Source: Anoplolepis gracilipes
Taxonomy: Eukaryota; Arthropoda; Insecta; Hymenoptera; Formicidae
Direction: 5' to 3'
Assembly (NCBI RefSeq): GCF_047496725.1
Contig: NC_132979.1
Location: forward strand, 2,559,501 to 2,623,500
Length of the DNA stretch: 64,000 nucleotides
The stretch's first letter is position 1, and each line of letters opens with the position of its first letter. A program made the translations under genes and the position numbers. Below the pieces are notes generated by a model. That model was not told the DNA's origin, ran no database searches, and saw only the letters and a list, made by a program, of their open reading frames with translations. Below, one piece after another: positions 37,237-49,256 of the stretch.

Positions 37237-40200
37237 GTATGTATGTCACATATTGCTCATGGTTATGCATGAGAGGGGCTCGGGTTTCCGTGTGCGCCAA
37301 GATAGGGCAGATCGATCGCGCGTTTCCCGCGCGCTCCAACTTTTGTCCATCACGCGCGATCGCGACGGGCAGATTACGAAAGCTCATTTTCTCGCGAAAT
37401 CGATTCGCGCCAAAGTGAAATATTCCTCGTGCTTTAAGATCCCGCTGTCGCGATATCTACTGACATCAGCGTGTGTTAACAGTGTATTTAATTCGCCGAC
37501 GTTGTTGAATAAATTTATTCAATTCAAGCGATGCGCGTAACTATCTTATCTCGTCGCCGTTGACATCACTTTATTTTACGGGGCAATGCACCGTGTACAT
37601 AAAATGTAATAAAGCAATAAATTATCCGTCACAACCCCTCCCTGAATCATAAAATTAAAAAAGCGCCGAGTGTACGTAGCTATATATGTATATATACGTT
37701 TCCTGTATGCACGCGTTGCCCGCGAGTACACAGGGCTTTCCATCTCTTTCATTAATATTTATATCACCCTAGTAGCGTGGTGAACAAGAAAAATAGGCGC
37801 GCATCACGTTTTTATTTCGTTCCGGGTATTCACGTTGGTATTTGACAGGCGTTTATAAATATCGTTTCTGTGATAAAGAGAGAAAAACGCATTGGTGTTT
37901 TTCCAGACTTGATTTCCGCAGGATCGAGCTATACGAGCTTCGAAAAGCGCATAATCCGAATTCACAGACGTCGCGTATAGAAACGTATAAAAGAATTGCC
38001 TCGCGACGCGTGCTATTTAAATGTGCCAAGATTTTGCAAGACGATCGTTTAGTGACGCGCCTTGCGACTCATTATTATGCGACCCTGTCGAATCGCTAAC
38101 GAACAAAAGTACCATTGCGCGGCTACTCCGCCTAATTGGAACTTCTATCGTAGGCGCGATACTCCCGAGTTATGCAATTATGCGGAGCACAATGCAGAGT
38201 TTCGCTCTACGCGACACACATTCAATTAGTCGCGTTTTATTCCCAGGTGTGTAATCGTGTGCTTGCGTGTTTCTGTGGACATTGGAACGAGAAACAAGCC
38301 TTTTTTACCGCGACGGTGAGTTATGCGTCCGAGGGGAAAAAAAACTCGCTCGTCCCTCGGGAATAGATAACGTTAATGTTCCAACATGTCTAGCGTAAAG
38401 ATAACGTAAAGGAGCGAAATAACATTTTACGATACAATTTAATAATCCTTTTTAAAAAGGAAACGTCAAGAGTTTTCTCTCGTCGATCAAAATATTCCAA
38501 TATTCAAGATCCAATATATATATATATACACACATATCTTAGAAAGAAAGAGAAAAGTGAATACAAGCGAAAAGTCGATTCCGAGAGAGATTCGCATCGA
38601 GATCGGCATATTCCATTTCAATGCGTTGAAGACAGTTTCGTTCACTTGAAAATCCACGGCTGCATTTATCTCAAAGTCGAATCGGAAAGCGGATAAACCT
38701 ACTTCCGCAAGTTGCATAACCCACATAATTTCTATGCACTTGTGTGCATTTTGTGCGCAGTAATCCGTACTGTACTGATTATCTTCCGGTTTGTTTGCAC
38801 GAATCCGGTTCTTTATTCATAAGCGCAAAAAAAAGGAGAGAGAGAGAGAGAGAGAAAGCTCGTAGAGTTTCAGAGGATAAATGAATATTCTCTAGGTTGC
38901 GCGTGTCGGGGCAATTTCGGTGATATAACCATTCACTTTTAGATCATCCAGAACAACCTGGCGATATTGGTGTTACCGTTAGACCATCAGGCGTCTTGCA
39001 CCCAGATGTTGAACCTAACCACGGGATATCACCGCGTCTGATGGTTGAAAGTTTGTTGCGCCATTTCATACTGATAGCACTTTCCAACTATCGTGCCGAG
39101 GTAATTAACAGACTCGTGCGTCTGGAGGATATTTGGCGGTAAGGAAGGATGCGGCATTAAATCACACACGAACACTCACGGAACGGATTTAATTTGCGAT
39201 TCTCCGTACTGTGTAATCAAGCTTAGCTTAGAATGGTTTCCAACCGCTTAAGCAGTATCTCGCACTCGCCTTTCCGTACCATTTCGTCGAGATGTTCCGG
39301 GAAAATTCGGCCACCAACGATTTCTACGTGCGATTCGTGATTGCGTTCGTCGAAAATAATCTTCGATCCGGAGGATTTACGAGGGTCTCGCGTGGCCGGT
39401 TATCCGTAATATCGACAATCGTACACGGAATCTCGATCCCGTCTAACGCGTGAAAAAAACGACGAATTTTCTCCACCCACCGCGAATAAATAATTTTACA
39501 AATATTCTTTTTTGTTATTAAAAATAAAAAATAAATAATTTTGTTTTTAATATAATTTACAAAATATACAAAATCTTTCTGAATCGAGAAATAAATAATA
39601 TTTGTGCTGCTCGAGAAGACGATTATCTCCTATGCGTGTGCATTTGTATATCTAACAATTAAAATCGATAACCATAATTATTATTTTTTTTCTATACAAG
39701 TTTGCCTTCTTTTCTATTTATCGTAATAAATTTTCCCGCGTTAAATTTGCTTATACGTTAGAATGTATGTGACGTAGAATAATGTCTCGCTCTAATGCTT
39801 TTGCGTCGTGCCTTTTTGCGGTGATTAAGATTGCGGACCGATATATATTGTCAGAAATTCTTTATGTAGCCTAAAGAAAAAGCTTTCCGGCACGGTAAGT
39901 ATGAAGGTTGAGGTCACCTAGGGGACGATCGATACTTTTCCCTTCATTCGCACATGTTACTCGCGTGTAATAACAAGCCTTGGAAAATCGATCTCGCGTG
40001 AGGCAACGTATTATCCCTTATCCCTTAATTCGAATTTGCCGTCACGTAGTCCCGATTAGTACTTGGACTATATCCCGACCTTATCTCGGATGCGCGATCG
40101 CATAAGTAATTGCTTGAAAAAGTTCTCTCGAGCAAAATGTTTGATCTTGCGTTTCGATGGGAGAAAAATAATCCCCTTACGGCGCGCAAATGTTTCGTCT

Positions 40201-40285
40201 TGAAATAATTTCCGTTCTTCTGGAATGGTTCAGAAATTCTGGTTACAGAAACACGATAGCAAGATAATAACGCGATGCGAGGCAC

Positions 40286-40318
<33 letters not shown>

Positions 40319-43300
40319 CGAATTATATGTTTTTCGCCGCAATGCCGAGTTTCGGAGAATCGATCTTGTACGTTCATTTGCAAAGCGTTAATCTATATCG
40401 AACGAAGCCTCTTGCTCGCGAAAGCTTCCTTTCGGCTCGTTACCCACGTATAATGTAAGCGCATACATCACAATGAGGATGCTGCCGCATAAATTAGAGT
40501 ACCGACAATGAGAAAGATGACGGAGGATGTGTTAGCCTACACAATGACGTGTAGCCGCAATTGTAATGAATATATACCGCTTCTATTTTTAACACTAATT
40601 TACATCTCAAAAATAACAATAATTATCATTGTAATTAATCGCATGTGTTCCCAGTTCCAACAAATAATAGCGACTGCGAAGGCGTACTAAATTCAACGAC
40701 AATTATCGCTACCGTGCACCAGACATGTATATGTTTGGGTTAAATTTTCACTCCGCATTATTTCATTAGTAGAATTACCCGAGCAATTAAAATTGTTAAC
40801 ATTCATGTTATTGTAGCATCAATTTTACAATAATCACACGAGAATTGTGTACTATCGGATGACATTCTTGCGTATACGAAAACATAATTCTAGGATCACG
40901 ATCAGTTAGTATTGTAAGTCATAGAAAAATCTAGGAAAACAGTAATTCGAAATTCTGACATGAATGAAGAAAAAGAGAGAAAAGAAAAAGAGAAAAGAAA
41001 GAGAGAAACAGAATTTTATTGTCGAATAATCGAGGATTAAGTAGAAGAATAGTGAATCATTTCGACTGCATTCGCTTATTGTTAGATAAAATCAAGATTA
41101 CTCCGAAACGAAAACATTGGCCAGCAAACAACGCGTGGAACAATATTTTTCTTTCTCTAACATATATTTGTCTTATAAAAGAAATGGACTTCCAAGTTGG
41201 ACGACGAAGACGCGAGTCCTTCGGAATCCGGAAAACGAATTTCTTTCTTCCACCTTTTCGTAATCTCTCTGTCCCTCTTCCTATAATAAAGTTTTGAATT
41301 CAGTCGTGCGTAGATCCGCCATCGGTGCCGTTCGATCATCGGTATCAAATCTCTAGCACGAGGAAATTCAAATTTGCGAAAACTTTGGCGAAGAGAAACC
41401 ACCACCGATTGCATTATTCTGCAGTCCGGGAACTTTCGTCGTGACCCGAATGCGCTCTACATTCCGTCGGAAACGGAAATGAATTAACCATCTCCTTGTA
41501 ATGGGATTTTATACACGCTCCTCCTTCAGTTGAAAAGTGCTGAATTTTATGCTCCAAGATCGGTACAATGCGAATTAAAGAAACACGCGAATTAAGGGCG
41601 TGTTCCCTTAATTGGCGCCATACCGATCTTGGAACATAAAACTCTTTTAGAAATGGAATATTTATTTTCATGAATTTTTCTATACAGCCAGTATACAATT
41701 TTCGCGAAACGGTCTATAAAAAAGTTTACACATTATAAAAAAGTTTGTTCGATATAAGATAATATTTATGACTTTAAGATTAAATTGTCTTCTATATAGG
41801 GCGCGTTTTTATTTAACTCACATATTAATTATTAATTTTATATTAATTTATTATTTATAATAATTTATTTAATTTAATTAATTTTATATTAATTTTATAC
41901 TGAAAAAAACTATAAGTGCTTTTTGCACAATGTCAAATTCACGAATCTTAAAGTTAGATTTATTAGATTTATAATGTATAGTTAAAATCCGTGCGGTTCC
42001 TTCTTTAAAAAATCTTAAGAAAACGAAAATATCATCTTTTTATACATTCGAAAGAGTAAAAAATATTCGCTCTCATATTTTGTCGGAAAAAGTAAAGAAT
42101 CGATCAAAGTAAATTTATGCATGGTAAATTTTTCATATATAATATCTTTTTTATCGATATCTTAATTTCGTACTATGAAAGGTTATGAGATATAAATCGA
42201 CTAAATAATCTCATAAATTAAATAAAAATGAATGAGGGAATAAAGCAGATTTTGTTCTTCAGCAAGAATCATTACAAAAGTGCAAACTGAGGTGATTTAC
42301 TAAAATGATTATGCGATTCCTAAACGAAAAGCGGCGTGTCTTCTACGAGATTAAGCTCCGATGATGTTTAACAAGTGAGATATGCAAATTTAGCAATTTT
42401 AGGTTCGATATCGTTATAGCTTGTATACAAGGGTACATCTTGTGCCGTAAAGAAATTCGCGTCCGCTGTTTGATACGAACGGATGTAGCGGGCGCAGTGG
42501 TAAACTTACGGTTTAAACCGACGGCGGCTTCCATCTCTTTTTACTGACAACTCTCGAGTTTGACTTCAAGTACTTACTCGAGAGCTCCGACAGCGCGAAA
42601 AAAGAGAAGAACGATTCCGGAGAAATGGAGGGAAAAGACAGGGGAATAAAAAGAGATCTTATCACGCCGAGAAGACTAGCACTTACGAGATTACGATCGG
42701 CAGGCTTCGATCGCTAGCGAGTTTATATGACTCGAGAATAGTTCTCGCGAGGAAGGGAAGCGGGCGAGAACGACGAGATCTACGACGGGATTTAGGTCGG
42801 AGCAAGGTGCGAGGCTCTGAAAGCGGGAAAGGGGAAAAGTGGGGGGACGAGGATGCACCTTCCGAAAACACGGCACGCTTCTACTGGATCGACTGGATTC
42901 CGCTGATGGTAGTAGTGGTGGTATCGTGTTAAGGATCGGGTTGACCGCCTGCGTGTCAAAGGCTTTCCGCGCGACCAGCTGTTTGGGACTCGCTCGCAGC
43001 CTCACCGTTGACAAGGACGCCGTTTCTATCGCGGACGCGCTCGTCGGCCGCGAGCATAATGCCCCGCGTGCGTAAACGCGTAAAGGAGAGAGAGAGAGAG
43101 AGAGAGAGGGAGGCCGACGAAGAGGAGAAAAAGATGCGAGATAGAAGAGGGAGCCGCGACAGGCGCGACGCGTCAAATCTTGAGATAATATTCAAGATCC
43201 GATCCTTTGAAAAATAAAGTAATCCGACAAAATGATAAGAACACGACTCCGTTCTCGATACGACGCGCTCGCGCGGACTCACGCCAGGCCACTGCGTGCG

Positions 43301-43382
43301 ATGCGATTACGCGGCCGGAGCCAACCCTCCGCGCCGCGCCGACCCCACCACGAGCAAGCGCGAAAGGACCACGCCAACCTTT

Positions 43383-43421
<39 letters not shown>

Positions 43422-46400
43422 TACTCTCTATCTCTCGTTACCCTCCGACGGGGGTATCACGCCGTCGACCTACTCATGTCGCCTTTTGAGCGCGGCCGTG
43501 CTCCCGTCTTCGAGGCGTCGCCACACCATGGCCACGCCACCCCCGCGACCCGCACCCAACCCCCCGTACCGCAACGTGTTCCCGATTGTAAAGCGCGCCC
43601 GATGCGTGTATACGTATTCTGGCTGTAACGCGCGCTGTAGTGTCCGGAAAATCGATGGTCGGTTAAAAAGGGAAAAAAAAAAAAAAAAAAAAAAAAAAGA
43701 AAGAGCGAAATTTTGGAAAAGAGGAAAATCCTAGTACAGGATGCATTGAAATATTTTTCATGAGGTGAGGATGAATACATTGCTTTGTACGCAATAGTAA
43801 ATATACATAAACACTGCATAACCTTGGTGCAGAATGACTTGTCAAACGTGCTGGAAAAGTCTAGTCGATTATCTCATGGAATATTTTCTCATATTTCAAA
43901 TAAAGAAATATTTATCGTGACAACATCTTTTTAATGGTTATAAAATATATTAATCAATCGTAAAACATGATATTATACATTATTTCTTATCGTCAAAAAT
44001 ACGATTTCGTTTATTACCATACATATTTTGCCGTAATAAACAACGCATTTCGCAAAATCGGCGATATAAAGAGACGCGAGAGTCACGTAAAAGTCACGAA
44101 AAAAATCTACTAAATTCAACGAGAACACGCCGGATGGTGCGAGAGCATTGTTAAACACGTGACTGGGTTGGAATCGACATTTGCGAAAATCGAACAACTG
44201 TTGGGGAGCATTGCCAAGCGGAATGTACGTCACACGAGTCCTATTCTCATCTCGCAGGGATATTTCAATAACATCTCGGCGAAAGAACCGTGGATGAATC
44301 TATTTGGACGAAATAAAGTCAATAAAAATGTGCGCACGTCGATCTTTTTTCAATTCTTATTTAAAGGGATGCTTTTCATCGACGAGATACAATTTTCAAA
44401 CTACAAATTATTCCTTGCACTTGGTGGTGCGGGAACTGTTATTTCTTTAGAAATTTTCGCGGTGTACAAGACAGACAAAAACGAAGTAGAACTTTAACCT
44501 TGAAAACTTAATGTTAATTACTTGAAAGCTACGTCTAATTATGCTTATTACGCTATTAACCTCGATACTCTCGAGAAATGACGTCAATTTCTTTTGTATC
44601 GCACGATAAGATACTTCACGAGAGAGAACTTTAATGCCAGGTACGGAGATGCATTTTGCTTCTTGCGGAAAACAAAAAGGAGACTCCCACTAAGTAAAAC
44701 GACGAGGATCTCACTGAATCTCGACTGCCAACTTGTAATTGTATGAAATAGGGAGAATCAAAGTTTAAGATGGTGTAGGGATATACGTGATATAGCAAAT
44801 GTCTATATAATAAAAAAATTCGATTTCCTTTGCCAAGAAGAGTATATGTAGAAATAGGTGAAGGAGATCATCCCGAATAAAATTCAAAAAGATGAAAGCT
44901 TCTTACATAGCAGAAATCTTATCTTTGCCAATATAAATTATATTCGATTGACTTAACTCGTTCCGATTTTTAAAATTGACTTAAAGAATATCACAGAGAA
45001 ATAAAATACGTTTAAATAGGAGAAAAAGGCTTGCCATTTTTATAAAATTATTACTAAATATATATATATATATCTATCTCAAGAAAAAAAATATATTTTC
45101 TCACAGATATATATATATATATTAGAAACTTGATAATAATATTTTAAAATATTAAATTATCATAATTGACAATAAATAAACACGATATAAAAATCCAGGA
45201 TATTCTGATAATCTTTTTCTTTATTTTTATTTTTCTTCTCAAACCTCTTGAAATTTTCTCTCGTGATCAAACTTTTCGACAATTTTCATTTCAATATCGG
45301 GATTTTGAAATAACCTGATTGCAGTATGCTCGTGCTTCGACGAATCCGGGAGACGCAATTCCACTGACATTTCGCTTCCGGAAAACGACGGAGACCGTAA
45401 TTTCGCTTGAGGTCGATAAAAACATATGGTTCTGATGTCGCACTATAGTGTAGGAGCAGCCTAAAGGAACATTGCCCGAGCGCATTGCAATATTGGTTTC
45501 GGAGTAGTTCACTGCTAAAAATTGCGCTTCTATTTTTTTCCGATAATTACAAGCTGTTCCTCATCAAGTATCGAAATTATCTAGTCACCATAAAAGAATA
45601 GAACAATTCCTCATCGTCGAATGATGCAAATAATAAATGTCTGATGTACATAAATGGCATACAAATGTCTGTCTTGATGTAATTAATGCAATACGGCCGT
45701 CGTCTCGATGTTCGAGCTAATTACCTAAGCTTAATCGAAAAATTATTTAATAGCAAGGTTAAAAAAGGCAATTTTCAGTTTTTTCGTAAGACTATATACA
45801 ATTAGTTATTTTTCTTGTCAAATTAATGTCATCATTTGCAATTTTTGACTTTTACCTCAAATTGTAATACGGATGATTAAATTACTATAGCAATTAACTT
45901 TGAAAAGTCGATTGAATTTTTTCTCAAATTTTCTCAAATTTTCTCCTTCCCAAGGATCGCAAATCGAGCTATCCACTTGAACGAACGCGCGCGAGGAACC
46001 TGTAAACATATCTTCCCGCATCGATTGCGGAAGGTGGTCGAAATGAATAGTCGTGCATGTCCGACGACATCCACTCTCGGCTGTGGATCGATGCGGATCC
46101 GAATGTCGCGTGTATCATTAATTATTCATTTTCAAGGCTTCATCGTCATTCCGCCATTCGCTAACCAGAACTTAAAACAACTTTCGGTGCTCTATAGAGA
46201 GATTTCTTTCGCCATGAAAAACGCCGCGAACGGCGAAAGAGCTAACGTCTAAAGTGTATTTCCACTTTAGGCGCTAAACTCGAGAACGCCAAGTAAGGAA
46301 GCGCTTTGATAACAATACTTGAGAAATGTTTGTCGAAGGTTATAGCCTTCGTATACGAAGAGACGCCAACAAACCACCCGCATATACTTAGTTAAACCTT

Positions 46401-49215
46401 TTGTTATCGATAACTTTTTGCCGTTTAACCGTGTCTATATGCTCATGTCAAGAACGACTATAACTTAATTGCGAGACAAACTATAGGCGATATGTCTATT
46501 GGCGCGTTACATTAATAGTAGAAATTTAACGCCAACGTATATTTTTCACGTTCATCGACGACAGTATCGCGTCGATTAATTTGGCGCAACATCCATTATC
46601 GGTTATCGAGAGAAAGAACCACACGCCATTAGGCGAATAGCGTTTATCGGTTAGTGGACGGTATGTTAGCGCAACGTTTCTCGATAGTAATAACTTGCAC
46701 TAAATTACGAGCGATTATGTCGATATGTTAAGGCATTGTTTCCTTTCCGCTCTATGCTAAAACAATATTTCTTGAGTATTGAGTGCAAATACAAGTACAA
46801 TTCCAAGATCGTAAATTTTATTTTTTTCCTCAATTATCATGCGAGATTAAAGTTCAGCGCAGAAAATACTAAAAATGTTATAATGGAATAAATGTTGAAT
46901 ATTAACCCACACAGCAACAATTTATAGAATTATTTTACTTTAAACAATAAGAGAATGGAATGAATTAATATTTCCAATTCTTAATTTATGATGCGTTAAT
47001 CCATTCCAAATTGCTCTTCTTAATATTTAATATTTAATCCTCCTAATGTTTCTAATATTTTCTCCGTTGTGCGCTGAGCCTAATTCGCTCGATTACGCGG
47101 CAACTCATCGTTATTTCCTAGCCAAAAATTAGTGCGATGAAGAATCAAGGACGATTTTCGCGTCCTTTACTCGACAATAATTTTATGACAAATGTGAAAT
47201 GGCGAAAGAAATCACGTGCCGACTCAACGCCAAAATGGAACAGTATTGAAAACGTCGCGGTTGAATGAACGTGTCCCTTATTCGTAAACCGCCGATAACG
47301 AGGTATATATATGTATACATATATACATTGTAAAGTTCAAACTACGAGAGAGATAGAAAGAGAGAGAGAGAGAGAAAAGAGAAAGAGAGAGAAAGTGCTG
47401 ATATTCTTGGCAGCCGAAACGATAAAGGATCGGGCAATGCTGTTGATTTATCGCTTTATCAGCGCGTTCCTTCCGGACTCGAAAGATAGAGCGTGGAAGC
47501 CGCGTGGAAAAACGACCGTCTCAACAATGATCCGTATATCGTCGCTGATGCGTAGTGATTAATCTCGAAGCTGGCAAGATGTAGCCCCCGAACTTCGTGC
47601 GAGATTAATGAATCGCGAATGCGTTTCTTCCTCGCCTAACAGCCACTCGCGAACAATATAACTTTGGCAATATAATCAGATCTTTCCGACGAGCAATTTC
47701 TCGCAGGAAAGAATAACTCTTACTATATATCGAGAACGCGAGCGGAGATTTCGTTGCAGCTATAACAGATTTCCGTCTCTTTTTAGCAAACGAGTTTACA
47801 GCGTCGACGTTTTTTTCTCGAGCGAACCTAAAGTTTTCAGAGATTCTAACAAATAAATTTTTCCGCGACATTTTGTGACAATTGTTGCACTTTGTGTCAA
47901 CAAATATGATAATATTCGCAATAAATTCGAGAGTACGCGAGTTTTTCATGTTTCAAATTATTTGTATGCATAATTTTTTTTCCTACACACGTAAACTTGT
48001 GAATTTTAATGCATCGAACCGAGCGACTCGGAAAATGTCATAGGATTGCTCTTTGAATGTACAAGTTGAAAATTTTCATTTTAGAGTCTCTCATCTCCCT
48101 CGGATATCTATATTACGGAGTTCTATACTACATATCGAATCTCCTTTGAGAGAAGCAGCTATGGCTCATTGTAAAGGCAGATCAAATTTACGGGTAATCG
48201 ATAGTATCCGGAATACTGTCCGCAGAGTGAATTGACTTTGTGCCAAACAATAAATCATCACATCACACACAAAATTTCCGATAATCACGCCATCATTCCA
48301 ACCATGATAATAAATGTCTGTTATCATTTATATTTTCTTTCGCGTAGTTAATTCAATTTACATCAATTCGTAAAAATAATATGATTAACTACAATTCTTT
48401 TGACAATTAGTCATCTCGTTATTGCGAATATATAATTAGCAATAAAAATGTTCAATAAAGAGAATCTAAAAACAATATTCTTATATCTATGAAATATGTC
48501 ACGCTCAAAGTTTGTAACTTTTATATGAGACCTTTTCTCTAATCACAATAGTTTTGATATTAATTTTTTGTACTTCACATTGTACGGATCACGTCTTCTT
48601 TAAAAAACATTTTTTTAAGAAATTTTATAGCGGGCTTACTGTCAGATATTTAATGAAGATAACACCGTACTATATAATAATGTGCGTGCGGATAATATGC
48701 ATGTATGTGCTATATTATTAGAATTTTGCGCGAATCCTTCAACGTGAATTGCATGATGTACCATAATAATGCATAATGCAATCTCTTCGTGCATCTTATA
48801 TTACTACGCAAATTCTACGTGGAAATGCTTAAGATTTATTAATTAATTTTATTGCGTATGCGTGTAAGGCCTTACAGTAATAATTTATAAAATTTTGCAG
48901 AAATTCGCGTGTTAGAGTAAATTATTCAAACTGAATGCCAGACTAAAATGATTGCATCATGATGTATAATGGTGACCAATGAATAGCAAATTACGCGACA
49001 CAGAATCAGTTATTGAGAAAAAAAAAATTGTTGCGCTCTAATATAGGTACATAATCTGTGTCAAGCATATATTCGTGCATATATCCTTCAACAATATAAA
49101 CATGATCGACCTACGCAATGTTTGCATTACACGAGAGCTTTAAAGCAAATTTTTGCGCAACTCATCGCGATCCGGAAATAACATACGTTCTATTTCAGGA
49201 CATAACACACAACCA

Positions 49216-49256
<41 letters not shown>

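Noticed and set aside
43207..43734. ATG in strong context at 43528 (MATPPPRPAPNPPYRNVF) as a nested gene start
   Set aside because: The frame quickly enters a poly(A)-encoded Lys run, and no donor or family resemblance was found; it is probably a CpG-rich intronic island.
43973..44497. Opposite-strand frames of 86 and 112 codons at the same place
   Set aside because: No motif, no splice signals, and AT-rich composition typical of chance frames.
45291..45512. Minus-strand frame with SETNIAMRSGNVPLG
   Set aside because: Slightly coding-like and more GC-rich than its flanks, but short, without splice or start context; too weak to call.
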